A stretch of 43,585 bases of DNA from Bdellovibrio sp. (GTDB taxonomy: Bacteria; Bdellovibrionota; Bdellovibrionia; Bdellovibrionales; Bdellovibrionaceae): the NCBI GenBank assembly GCA_013360185.1, contig JABWCO010000012.1, positions 1-43,585 on the forward strand. Reading direction: 5' to 3'. Below the pieces are notes generated by a model. That model saw nothing but the letters and a program-made list of their open reading frames with translations, did no database searches and was not told the DNA's origin. The translations under genes were made by a program, and so were the position numbers. Shown piece after piece: positions 18,264-24,969 of this stretch. The number at the start of each line of letters is the position of its first letter. Within the stretch, counting starts at the first letter, position 1.

Positions 18264-18413
18264 TTATCTCATAGTAAGCCAGACTAAAATTTTAATAATA
18301 ATCATAATTGGAGACACAATCCAAAGATTCTTCGCACCGAATACCATGCGATAATCTTTGAGTTGTATTCTAAAATTCATCTCGATTGTAATATAATTTT
18401 GATCTTGATTCAT
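18264..18413 (-). CDS. Small membrane peptide, 49 residues
   Basis: A short frame starts with ATG at 18413 behind a perfect AAGGAGG ribosome site 5-6 bases upstream. It encodes an amphipathic N-terminal half (MNQDQNYITIEMNFRIQLKD) and one membrane helix (about residues 30-46, IVSPIMIIIKILVWL). The site is paired with an upstream CCTCCTTG in a hairpin. It converges on the usher gene. I do not recognise it. A membrane-acting peptide whose translation is held off by RNA structure would resemble type I toxins, but no antisense partner can be seen. The strong ribosome site is the main reason to call it a gene. Confidence 0.5.
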   Translation of the reverse strand: MNQDQNYITIEMNFRIQLKDYRMVFGAKNLWIVSPIMIIIKILVWLTMR

Positions 18414-18418
18414 AAGAA

Positions 18419-18456
18419 CCTCCTTGCACCCACCGCGAAAGCGTAAGTCAAGGAGG
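18419..18456 (-). promoter_or_regulatory. Hairpin hiding the ribosome site of the 49-residue peptide
   Basis: Read on the minus strand, CCTCCTTG pairs perfectly over 8 bases with CAAGGAGG, which is the Shine-Dalgarno sequence of the small gene. A smaller CGC/GCG stem lies inside. The fold should block ribosome entry unless melted by temperature, a ligand or an antisense RNA. Confidence 0.55.
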
Positions 18457-18821
18457 GGCTTTTGAATCAGATCTTGCCCATCTCACAGGAAAGATTAAAG
18501 GATTCGCCAAAGGCGAAGCTCAGTCGGTCTTCTACCGACAGAACGCTTTTGCGTTCGTTTTCTGACTTGCACGTCAAAATTTTGGGACCAGTCGCTCTGG
18601 TCCCCTCCAAAGCCATTTCTAGCAAAGCCACGCCAGCCCCTTCGGGACTGTCATGCCCTTGCTTTCCCTAACGGCGAAATGGCTTCTCCGGCTCTCGCCG
18701 CTCCTTCATCTACATTTTCACGCCCCGACATTTCATGACGGGGGATGAAAACGTAGATGCCCCAAAATTTTGACAAGCAAGTTCCTGGGGTGGGGCCGTT
18801 GGCCTAAAAAATGTTTTTTAG
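18457..18821. other. Non-coding array of consecutive hairpins framed by an inverted repeat
   Basis: I see no convincing gene here. Perfect hairpins follow each other: 18503-18517 (TTCGCC), 18523-18539 (GTCGGT), 18541-18556 (GAACGC), 18584-18604 (GGGACCAG), 18689-18700 (CGGC) and 18794-18804 (GGCC). A wider pair, AGCCATTTC at 18611 with GAAATGGCT at 18676, encloses smaller stems. The segment 18707-18759 is one long hairpin of 18 pairs in 21. A 22-base inverted repeat with 19 matches (18566-18587 and 18760-18781, core GTCAAAATTTTGGG) brackets the central part. The palindrome 18804-18821 closes the array just before the J-domain gene. It may be a structured RNA, or a region active as single-stranded DNA on a mobile element. 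Confidence 0.75.
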
Positions 18822-18858
18822 AACAGAAATTTTAACGAATCACAAAGGAGTGAAAAAA

Positions 18859-19365
18859 ATGAATATATACGACGCTTTAAAAGTTCTTGGTGTTATCGAG
18901 TCACCTGTCACTGAAGAGGCTGCCAAAACAGCCTACCGTCAAGCTTGCCTTAAATTTCATCCTGACCGCAATCCCGCAGGCAATGAGATGATGAAACTTA
19001 TTAACGAGGCAAAGGAAGCTCTTAAAGGTGCAACTTATCCTATCGAATATAAAAATGATGATGCCTACAACTATGGCGAAGAAATCAACGAGGCTTTAAA
19101 TAAGATTATTAACCTGCAAGGGCTCGTGATCGAGGTCTGCGGTTCTTGGGTGTGGGTCTCTGGAAGTACAAAAGATCACTGGACACTTTTAAAAGAGGCA
19201 GGCTTTAAATTCTCGCCACCTAAAAAAATGGTTTATTTCCGCCCACACTACGCAAAAACTCGTCGTTTTAAAAAAGATGGTCTTTCTATGGACGAAATTC
19301 GCGGGAAGTACGGCGCAAGTAACATCAAAACAAAAAATCTTTATTACCTCACGGCTCGCGCTTAG
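18859..19365 (+). CDS. J-domain protein with C-terminal mobile-element-type domain
   Basis: I choose the ATG at 18859, which has AAGGAG 8 bases ahead; an upstream frame to 18811 lacks one. The 168-residue product has a J domain at about residues 3-55 with the diagnostic HPD at 34-36 (LKFHPDRNP). This domain would stimulate the ATPase of a DnaK-type Hsp70. The C-terminal half has the pattern VCGSWVWVSGSTKDHW, then FKFSPPKKMVYFRP. From memory, similar domains occur in J-domain and antirestriction-linked proteins of plasmids and genomic islands. It lacks the zinc-finger and client-binding domains of true DnaJ. It follows the hairpin array and ends in its own terminator. Confidence 0.85.
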   Translation: MNIYDALKVLGVIESPVTEEAAKTAYRQACLKFHPDRNPAGNEMMKLINEAKEALKGATYPIEYKNDDAYNYGEEINEALNKIINLQGLVIEVCGSWVWVSGSTKDHWTLLKEAGFKFSPPKKMVYFRPHYAKTRRFKKDGLSMDEIRGKYGASNIKTKNLYYLTARA

Positions 19366-19378
19366 CGAGCCCTTTTTT
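19353..19378 (+). terminator. Rho-independent terminator overlapping the J-domain gene stop
   Basis: GGCTCGC pairs with GCGAGCC around a 5-base loop that contains part of the stop codon, followed by C and six T. The last codons of the J-domain gene form the 5' arm. Confidence 0.85.
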
Positions 19379-19397
19379 CAGTTAGGAGAATTCCTTT

Positions 19398-19937
19398 ATG
19401 AAAACAGAACAACTCAACGAATTTGTCAAAAAAATAGAGCCTTTCTTTCTCGGATATACTGCCGAAGAAAATCGCCTGAAGAACTCTAATGGCATGGAGC
19501 TAATTTTTCGCATAGACTGGAAAAACAAAACCACTGTGAGCGGTCTTAATGCTAAACATCGCCACTCAATCGGCTGCTCTTTCGACAAACCACTCGAAAA
19601 AATTTTTAAAGATATTCGTCGTCGCCTAATTCCTGCCTATCATGCAGATTTTTTTGAAAATAAACGCGAAAAAATGGAACAAGCTGAAGCAGAACATAGC
19701 AATTCTCAAAAACTTAAGGCTCTGGCGTCTGTGATCGAGGGACAAATTGAGCGACATTATGGTCATCGCGGCTCTGCAAATATTGAATATGTCCATTCGG
19801 AATCTGCATCCATTTATCAGACCTATCAGGGAAACTACGAGTTTAATATCGTTCTTGAGTATATCGACGCCATGAGGCTTGCTAAGATACTAAAAGATCT
19901 TGAATTTCTCAAAAAAATTCCAACGACAGAAAACTAA
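19398..19937 (+). CDS. Hypothetical protein, 179 residues
   Basis: ATG at 19398 follows a TTAGGAG site. The product is soluble and charged, with no signal or membrane segment. It has a mixed N-terminal part (FRIDWKNKTTVSGLNAKHRH), a basic helix (KIFKDIRRRLIPAYH), a lysine/glutamate-rich helical linker (FENKREKMEQAEAEHSN), and a C-terminal beta-rich part (NIEYVHSESASIYQTYQGNY). Separate transcription from the J-domain gene is likely because of the terminator between them. I do not recognise the family. Position suggests an accessory-element gene, perhaps of the kind found with antirestriction or mobilisation functions, but nothing in the sequence proves that. Confidence 0.7.
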   Translation: MKTEQLNEFVKKIEPFFLGYTAEENRLKNSNGMELIFRIDWKNKTTVSGLNAKHRHSIGCSFDKPLEKIFKDIRRRLIPAYHADFFENKREKMEQAEAEHSNSQKLKALASVIEGQIERHYGHRGSANIEYVHSESASIYQTYQGNYEFNIVLEYIDAMRLAKILKDLEFLKKIPTTEN

Positions 19938-20005
19938 TTTAATAGTTAAATCAGGCAGTTACACGCCAGAAAACCTGTGATATAACTTTCTTTAAGAGGT
20001 TACTT

Positions 20006-20176
20006 ATGAAATCAGAGAATACTTCCCCAAAAGCAGGGGCCGCCAAAATACTCCGTGAGCAATGGTTTAAACGCAAAGAGGATCTTAAAAAGAAGAACCA
20101 AAACGAAGCAAAGAAGGAACGTGATGCCAATAAAAAAGTAGCACGACCTTTCACTGAAAACGACGCAGGAATTTAA
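20006..20176 (+). CDS. Small basic protein (56 residues) coupled to PIN nuclease; antitoxin candidate
   Basis: ATG at 20006 follows an AAGAGG site. The product is highly charged and mostly helical (KILREQWFKRKEDLKKKNQN), with a disordered-looking tail (KKVARPFTENDAGI). It ends 2 bases before the start of the PIN-domain gene, so the two are made from one message. Small proteins just upstream of PIN toxins are usually antitoxins whose C-terminal tail blocks the nuclease. This one has no recognisable DNA-binding fold such as AbrB, RHH or Phd, so the antitoxin role is inference from position. It is too short for common ORF cut-offs and easily missed. Confidence 0.65.
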   Translation: MKSENTSPKAGAAKILREQWFKRKEDLKKKNQNEAKKERDANKKVARPFTENDAGI

Positions 20177-20178
20177 AA

Positions 20179-20925
20179 ATGAGTATCGGGGGATTTTCAG
20201 CGTTTCCAAGTTTTCTTGAGAGTAGCTTAACAAATTTTTGCTTTGTAGATACCAGCATCTTGTTTTCAGCGACTTATCCTCTGGATAAATTTAATGCTGA
20301 ATCTGAGACCGTATTTGAAAGTCTTGCAAAAAATAATAGATCTATTCTAACAAATCAAAATGTTCGATCTGAATTTCTAGAAAATCATCGCAGAGTCTTA
20401 CTTGCAGAGGCACTCATTGATTTTTATGAGGACCGTTTCGACCTAATACCACAGCCTTGCGCAGAAAAGCTCAAATCCCATCGTACCAACTTCAGACGCA
20501 AAGTCGAAGAAGGAAAAGACTCCAAACTTAACTCAAACCAGATCAAAGAGTTTAGAGAAATTCTTTCGAAATTTGAAATCAAAAATCAGTCAGCGTGGTA
20601 CTTTCTTTGTGAAAAATACCTAGAGCCTCTACTCTCTCCTCTATGGGACTCTGTTGTCTCGGAATTGAGAGTTGATTTTCTATCCTCTAGAGCTTCAGAA
20701 ACAACACCCCTTCTTGATAAAAAGCTAAACTGGTCAGACGCCATTAGTTTAATGGGGCGATATGGAATAGCATCTTCTGATGCTATGATTTTGAATATGT
20801 TTTTATCTTCAAAAATTCCCATTTTAATTACAGCGGACAAAGAAATGGCTCAGTGTATTCGAGCTCAAAACCGCAATGACAAATATGTTTTTATTCCTGA
20901 TTCAATTCTAAAAGAAATTTCATAA
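20179..20925 (+). CDS. PIN-domain nuclease, toxin candidate
   Basis: The 248-residue product has the acidic residues of a PIN ribonuclease: Asp24 in FCFVDTSILFS, Glu65 in NVRSEFLENH, Asp201 in GIASSDAMI and Asp220 in ILITADKEMA. Metal-dependent RNA cleavage is the family function. It is longer than VapC-type toxins (about 130 residues) because a helical insert of roughly 100 residues lies between the second and third acidic motifs. It starts 2 bases after the 56-residue basic protein, giving a two-gene toxin-antitoxin-like unit, and is followed by a terminator. Alternatively it could be a housekeeping-type PIN endonuclease of the element. All catalytic positions seem intact. Confidence 0.85.
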   Translation: MSIGGFSAFPSFLESSLTNFCFVDTSILFSATYPLDKFNAESETVFESLAKNNRSILTNQNVRSEFLENHRRVLLAEALIDFYEDRFDLIPQPCAEKLKSHRTNFRRKVEEGKDSKLNSNQIKEFREILSKFEIKNQSAWYFLCEKYLEPLLSPLWDSVVSELRVDFLSSRASETTPLLDKKLNWSDAISLMGRYGIASSDAMILNMFLSSKIPILITADKEMAQCIRAQNRNDKYVFIPDSILKEIS

Positions 20926-20998
20926 AACGACGATACTTTTAAAAAAATAAAAGTGATATAAAATGAATCCATGCAAAGAATTGGTTCTTAATTTCAAC

Positions 20999-21031
20999 AA
21001 GGGTTTGTATGCCTTTTGCACACAAACCCTT
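20999..21031. terminator. Bidirectional terminator between PIN gene and minus-strand regulator
   Basis: AAGGGTTTGT pairs perfectly with ACAAACCCTT, with an inner TGC/GCA pairing. It lies between convergent genes. The flanking T/A runs are short and imperfect. Confidence 0.7.
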
Positions 21032-21036
21032 TCTAT

Positions 21037-21417
21037 TTATGCCGCAGAAATCACATGACCATGCTCTTTTAGAAATTCAAAATATGCCGGGGTCATAGTA
21101 ATTCCGATAAATTCTTCCATAGTTACCTGTCCATGAATCTCAGAATATTTTTTACGCAATATGTCCTGACGATCTGAGTTTTTCAGGGAGCGTCTTAGAA
21201 GATCTTTGATGTGACTTTCTGTGACCAACTCCAATCCTAATCGAATAATCTGGTCTATTTTAACTTTACGTTTCTTTTGCTTTTTGTTGTCTATTTCCAG
21301 ACCTCTATTTGCAAGCTCCAAAAGAGGAGCTGCTTTCTTTATAGTTTCAGAACTGAGGCGAACTGATTTAGGTGAGTTCTTAGTTGCTGATGTTTTTTTG
21401 ATTCTTTTATTTTCCAT
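21037..21417 (-). CDS. Basic possible ribbon-helix-helix protein
   Basis: The frame can be opened by a TTG at 21429, but the ATG at 21417 has GGAG seven bases ahead, so I use it (126 residues). The N terminus is strongly basic (NKRIKKTSATKNSPK), then SVRLSSETIKKAAPLLELAN resembles a strand-helix of an RHH fold. A second basic helix (KKQKKRKVKIDQIIRLGLEL) and an acidic C-terminal part follow. Such layouts occur in mobilisation accessory proteins and RHH repressors. It is downstream of, and on the same strand as, the XRE regulator and is probably co-transcribed. The fold call is by eye and uncertain. Confidence 0.65.
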   Translation of the reverse strand: MENKRIKKTSATKNSPKSVRLSSETIKKAAPLLELANRGLEIDNKKQKKRKVKIDQIIRLGLELVTESHIKDLLRRSLKNSDRQDILRKKYSEIHGQVTMEEFIGITMTPAYFEFLKEHGHVISAA

Positions 21418-21479
21418 TTGATTCTCCAAAATTGAATTACTTGATACTTTCGGTTTATATTTTGTTGCATTTCATGCAA

Positions 21480-21839
21480 TCAAACTGCGACATCCTGAAT
21501 GACAGGGCTGCGCAAAAACTGAGTTAAAATTGAACGAAGTGCTGCAAGCTGCTCATTATCTAAACGATCAAGCATCGCACGACAGTCATCCTTCAAGTTG
21601 CCTATAGGCTCTCTTCCAATAATCTTATTAAAATCATCCATCTTGAGACCATAAGCTTTCACAAGTTGTTCGATTCTGTATTCGGGAAGGTCTAATTTTC
21701 CATTCTCAAATTGACTAATAGTGACGTGGGACACGCCGATCATAGCGCCGACCTCTCTCATTGTTAAATCGGCGGACTCTCTCATACGGCGTAAAAGGAT
21801 ATAAACTTTTTCTTCTTTCTTTTTGTAACCAACTTTCAT
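21480..21839 (-). CDS. XRE-family HTH regulator
   Basis: The 119-residue product has a clear Cro/C1-type helix-turn-helix at about residues 14-70: RMRESADLTMREVGAMIGVS, then HVTISQFENGKLDLPEYRIE. The C-terminal helical part (about 80-112) would be for dimerisation. GAGGAA precedes the ATG. Upstream lies a nested inverted repeat that could be its own operator. Together with the basic protein downstream it forms a small regulatory pair at the tRNA-proximal end of the accessory segment. Likely role is repression of this segment and autoregulation; targets cannot be read from sequence. Confidence 0.9.
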   Translation of the reverse strand: MKVGYKKKEEKVYILLRRMRESADLTMREVGAMIGVSHVTISQFENGKLDLPEYRIEQLVKAYGLKMDDFNKIIGREPIGNLKDDCRAMLDRLDNEQLAALRSILTQFLRSPVIQDVAV

Positions 21840-21852
21840 AGGTTCCTCACAG

Positions 21853-21895
21853 TTTGTTGTTATTACTTTCCAACAACCAGCGTGGTTACAACAAA
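21853..21895 (-). promoter_or_regulatory. Candidate operator of the XRE regulator
   Basis: TTTGTTGT (21853-21860) and ACAACAAA (21888-21895) are perfect inverted arms around a second palindrome, AACCA GCG TGGTT (21875-21887). It lies 14-56 bases ahead of the regulator start. No regulator binding is shown by the sequence. Confidence 0.4.
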
Positions 21896-21975
21896 AGCCT
21901 TATCTACTGCGGGTTTCAGGGGAGCCTAACCAGATAACCAGACACTCACAAAACCAACCAAAAAAAACAAATCGG

Positions 21976-21997
21976 CTTAGCCCAAACTTAGCCCAAA
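21976..21997. repeat. 11-bp direct repeat, two tandem copies
   Basis: CTTAGCCCAAA occurs twice in tandem in the 320-bp gap between the XRE regulator and tRNA-Asp. The rest of this gap (21840-22159) holds no convincing gene. Short direct repeats beside a tRNA can be arm-type sites of a tyrosine recombinase, but no core duplication was found. Confidence 0.5.
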
Positions 21998-22159
21998 AAC
22001 AGCCAAACTCGGGTGATTTTATGAAATGTCGTGTGACGTTAGATTTACGATGGGATAAAGCAGAATGCTCAAACTCCCTTATATTTTACTTGAGATAACT
22101 AATACTTAGAAAAACACTGTCACTTCTGGCCTTTGCCATTTTCTCAAGGAAGAGAAAAA

Positions 22160-22236
22160 TGGCGGGGTGGACGGGACTCGAACCCGCGGCCTTCCGCGTG
22201 ACAGGCGGACGTTATAACCAACTTAACTACCACCCC
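22160..22236 (-). tRNA. tRNA-Asp (GTC)
   Basis: Read on the minus strand, GGGGTGG at the 5' end pairs with CCACCCC, followed by discriminator G and an encoded CCA. The anticodon arm is TCCGC, loop CTGTCAC, GCGGA, giving anticodon GTC. The T arm has GGTTCGAACCC. It forms the right boundary of the accessory segment; elements often enter at tRNA 3' ends, and the 3' end faces that segment. Confidence 0.97.
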
Positions 22237-22255
22237 ACATCGATTTGGAAGATCT

Positions 22256-22284
22256 TTTATAGCCACACCGACCCCGTATTTCAA
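22256..22284 (-). promoter_or_regulatory. Sigma70-type promoter of tRNA-Asp
   Basis: On the minus strand TTGAAA is followed after exactly 17 bases by TATAAA, about 19 bases ahead of the mature tRNA 5' end. Confidence 0.75.
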
Positions 22285-22309
22285 CACTTTTTTACGATCC
22301 TTTTAAAAT

Positions 22310-22331
22310 ACCCGGGTTTATCCCGGGTTTT
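22310..22331. terminator. Terminator-like GC-rich hairpin
   Basis: ACCCGGG pairs with CCCGGGT around a 5-base loop, followed by T residues on the plus strand and TATTTT on the minus strand. It separates the tRNA promoter from the heavy-metal-binding protein gene. No plus-strand gene precedes it, so its user is unclear. Confidence 0.5.
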
Positions 22332-22430
22332 AAGCATGACAAGGACCATTATGCTCGACTTTTCAGCATTCGCACTGCTTGGAAATCGTAAAAAAGGGGT
22401 ATAATGTGTTCTCACCCTAAGGAGAATGCC

Positions 22431-22706
22431 ATGAAAAAGGCCCTCGTACTCGCTTCCCTGCTGTTATCTCAGATCGCCCTTGCTGACACGACTACTTACA
22501 ATGTCGAAGGCATGCACTGCAACTCTTGCGCGAAATCTATCAGAGCCCAAGTTTGCAAAATTGATGGCCTTGAAAAGTGCGATGTGAGTGTTGGAAAAGT
22601 TGTGGTCTCTACCAAACAAGGCGTAACAATTTCTCAAGACCAGATTCAAGCCGCCATTTCTAAAGCGGGTGAATATAAGATCATCAGCGCAGAAAAAGGC
22701 AAATAG
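22431..22706 (+). CDS. Periplasmic heavy-metal-binding (HMA) protein
   Basis: I choose the ATG at 22431 because AAGGAG lies 8 bases upstream; the frame opens earlier at 22404. The 91-residue product has a signal peptide (MKKALVLASLLLSQIALA) and one HMA domain with the metal-binding loop GMHCNSC (two cysteines in CxxC). Two more cysteines (VCKIDGLEKC) follow. It would bind copper or another soft metal in the periplasm, like CopZ- or MerP-type proteins. It stands alone, with no P-type ATPase or regulator nearby in this window. Confidence 0.88.
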   Translation: MKKALVLASLLLSQIALADTTTYNVEGMHCNSCAKSIRAQVCKIDGLEKCDVSVGKVVVSTKQGVTISQDQIQAAISKAGEYKIISAEKGK

Positions 22707-22759
22707 CTGTTCAAGAAAACTTAACAACTTTCGCTTTTGTAACTAAGAAAAATTAACTG

Positions 22760-22784
22760 CGTCACAGCGCTCTCTGCAGTGACG
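22760..22784 (+). terminator. Hairpin downstream of the HMA gene
   Basis: CGTCAC pairs with GTGACG; one A.A mismatch and a GC/GC pair extend it. A short T-rich stretch (TAGTTTTG) follows further on. It may end the HMA transcript before the receiver gene, but it is not a textbook terminator. Confidence 0.35.
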
Positions 22785-22814
22785 TGAGCGTCTAGTTTTG
22801 TCATAGTATTCCGA

Positions 22815-23225
22815 ATGACATCTGTACACCCAGGAACCCCACAAAAAGGACGCTTGCTGATCATCGATGATGAAAGCGAGCTGCGTGAAGTCTTAGTCGA
22901 TCTGCTGAGTGAGCACGCCTCTGAAATCCAACAAGCCGCCAACGGACTTGAAGGTATTGATTTGCTGAAAGCGCACACTTTCGACGCTGTTCTTTCCGAT
23001 GAAAAAATGCCGAAAAAGTCGGGCCTTGAGGTGCTTAAATGGATGCGCGAAAATAATATCAACATACCCTTCGTAATCCACACCGGGTATGGCCAAAAAG
23101 AGATGGTCCTCGAAGCCCAGCGCTTGGGTGCCTATGCCTTTATCGATAAACCGTGGGATGAAAATGCTTTGATCACGACCGTGCAAAAAGCTCTTCTTTC
23201 CGGCATGGAGCAACAGAAAGGTTAA
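22815..23225 (+). CDS. Stand-alone response-regulator receiver protein
   Basis: The 136-residue product is a single REC domain (about residues 12-130). The acidic pair is Asp18-Asp19 (LLIIDDESE), the phosphorylation site is Asp62 (VLSDEKMP), and the switch residues are Thr90 (IHTGY) and Lys112 (DKPW). There is no output domain, so it should act by protein contact or in a phosphorelay, as in CheY- or SpoOF-like proteins. No histidine kinase is adjacent. A ribosome site ahead of the ATG is weak. Confidence 0.92.
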   Translation: MTSVHPGTPQKGRLLIIDDESELREVLVDLLSEHASEIQQAANGLEGIDLLKAHTFDAVLSDEKMPKKSGLEVLKWMRENNINIPFVIHTGYGQKEMVLEAQRLGAYAFIDKPWDENALITTVQKALLSGMEQQKG

Positions 23226-23302
23226 ACTTTCTTGTCTAGCTCGCCGAGTTCTATCATCATAAGGGTCTTTCCGGGCCCACGGCCCTAGAACAGGATTCTT
23301 TC

Positions 23303-23827
23303 ATGCAAAAACTTTTTTGGCTCGATATGGAGATGACCGGTCTCGATGTCGAAAAAGAAGTAATTATCGAAGTCGCAGCCATCGTCACTGATTTAAACTT
23401 TAAAGAGCTCGACACTTTTGAAACCGTCGTTAAACAACCACAAAAATATCTAGACTCCATGGACGCTTGGAACAAAGAGCACCACAAGAAGTCAGGACTG
23501 ACTGCGAAAGTTCCTAACGGCATGGAGCCTGACCAAGTTGAAGCCAAATTGGTCGACATGGTAAAGAAGCACTTCCCGGATCCAAAAGATCGCCCTGTGC
23601 TTGCTGGCAACTCGATCATGCAAGATCGTTTGTTCATTGATAAATACATGAAGGACTTAGCCGGTCGTCTGCACTATCGCATGGTCGATGTGTCTTCTTG
23701 GAAAGTGATCATCAACAACAAGTACAAATACGTTTACCAAAAAGCGAACAAGCACCGCGCTTTGGAAGACATCCGCGAAAGCATCCAAGAGCTTCGTCAC
23801 TATTGCGATAAGCTGAATTTTAAATAA
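23303..23827 (+). CDS. orn: Oligoribonuclease
   Basis: The 174-residue product matches Orn over its whole length. It is a DEDDh 3'-5' exonuclease that finishes RNA decay by hydrolysing 2-5-nt oligoribonucleotides, including pGpG from cyclic-di-GMP breakdown. Visible motifs are WLDMEMTGLD (Asp8, Glu10), LAGNSIMQDRLFIDKYM, and KANKHRALEDIRESI with the catalytic His and Asp. AGGA precedes the ATG. The TAA stop shares one base with the ATG of the following AlkC-like gene (TAATG), so these are translated together. Confidence 0.96.
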   Translation: MQKLFWLDMEMTGLDVEKEVIIEVAAIVTDLNFKELDTFETVVKQPQKYLDSMDAWNKEHHKKSGLTAKVPNGMEPDQVEAKLVDMVKKHFPDPKDRPVLAGNSIMQDRLFIDKYMKDLAGRLHYRMVDVSSWKVIINNKYKYVYQKANKHRALEDIRESIQELRHYCDKLNFK

Positions 23828-24960
23828 TGCCTCAGAAGCAAAAGCAAGAATCAGACTCAGCATTTAAGAATTGGATAAACGCGGATCTTGTTAAAAGAAT
23901 CGCGGCCCACATCCAAAATCACTGGGCTGATTTCGATGCTAAAAGTTTTGTGAAGGTCAGTAAGGACCTGGCCCCGTTAGAGCTAAAGCCCCGCGTGCAA
24001 CTTTTGCGCGAAGCTTTAAAGGAACACTTGCCAGAGGATTACCCAAAAGCTTTGGCACTTTTATTAAAAGCCGCCAAAAAACCAAAGGCAAACTTAAGCC
24101 CCCTGTCGGGCTTTGACCTGTGGGCTTTCACGGAGTTTATTCAAAAGTACGGACTTGAAGACTTCGACAAGTCTTTAGCAGCCCTGCATGAACTTACCCA
24201 GCTTTTCACAGCCGAGTTTGCGATTCGTCCATTTTTAATTCATCACGAAGCCAAGACACTGAAAGTTCTGCATCAGTGGAGCCAAGATAAAAATGTCCAT
24301 GTCCGTCGTTTAGTTTCAGAAGGATCTCGTCCCCGCCTGCCGTGGGGGGAACAACTAAAATCATTCATCCAAGATCCCACGCCGACCATTGCACTTTTAG
24401 AAAAATTAAAATTCGATGACGAACTTTATGTGCGCAAATCCGTGGCCAATCATCTAAATGATATCTCCAAGGACCACCCTCAGCTTGCGGTGCAAACTGC
24501 AAAAAAGTGGCTTAATGGCGCGCCGAAAGCCCATGAAGAAAAAATCAATTGGATTGTTCGTCACGCTTTACGGACACTTCTAAAAAAAGGCGACCGAGAA
24601 GCTTTAAAACTTTTAGGTTATGAAAACAAAGGTAAGATTCGCCTGCAAGATTTGAAGGTTTCTGCCAAAGCCGTACGCGTGGGAGACTATTTAGAGTTTT
24701 CATTTGTTTTGAATTCAAGCTCTGCCACTCAGATCATGGTGGATTATGTGATTCATCACAAAAAGTCCAACGGCAAAAATGCGCCCAAAGTTTTTAAGCT
24801 TACGACAAAAAAAATGAAGGCCAAAGAAACGCTTGAAATTAAAAAGAAACATTCGTTTAAGCCTATCACCACCCGAGTGTATTATCCCGGGACTCATTAC
24901 TTGGAAATCATGGTGAACGGTCAGTTATTAGAAAAAATCCCTTTCGAACTTAAAAAATAG
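23827..24960 (+). CDS. AlkC-like DNA glycosylase with Ig-like domain
   Basis: The 377-residue product has a HEAT-like helical solenoid (about residues 10-270), including LHQWSQDKNVHVRRLVSEGS and DDELYVRKSVANHLNDISKD, typical of the AlkC/AlkD alkylation-repair glycosylases. The last about 90 residues (from KIRLQDLKVSAKAVRVGDYL) form a beta-rich Ig-like domain, a known feature of one AlkC class. The family removes 3-methyladenine and related damage without base flipping. It overlaps orn by one base and is 9 bases ahead of a DUF1904 gene. Confidence in AlkC rather than AlkD comes from the Ig-like tail. Confidence 0.85.
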   Translation: MPQKQKQESDSAFKNWINADLVKRIAAHIQNHWADFDAKSFVKVSKDLAPLELKPRVQLLREALKEHLPEDYPKALALLLKAAKKPKANLSPLSGFDLWAFTEFIQKYGLEDFDKSLAALHELTQLFTAEFAIRPFLIHHEAKTLKVLHQWSQDKNVHVRRLVSEGSRPRLPWGEQLKSFIQDPTPTIALLEKLKFDDELYVRKSVANHLNDISKDHPQLAVQTAKKWLNGAPKAHEEKINWIVRHALRTLLKKGDREALKLLGYENKGKIRLQDLKVSAKAVRVGDYLEFSFVLNSSSATQIMVDYVIHHKKSNGKNAPKVFKLTTKKMKAKETLEIKKKHSFKPITTRVYYPGTHYLEIMVNGQLLEKIPFELKK

Positions 24961-24969
24961 GAGCTTTCA

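Noticed and set aside
18462-18671. 69-codon frame inside the hairpin array
   Set aside because: No ribosome site, and the sequence is fully explained by consecutive hairpins.
22021-22098. 25-codon frame near tRNA-Asp as an integrase remnant
   Set aside because: Too short and without any recombinase motif; only position suggests it.
22159-22404. Open frame starting MAGWTGLEPAAFRVTGG
   Set aside because: It is the antisense of the tRNA-Asp gene read as protein, a common false gene.
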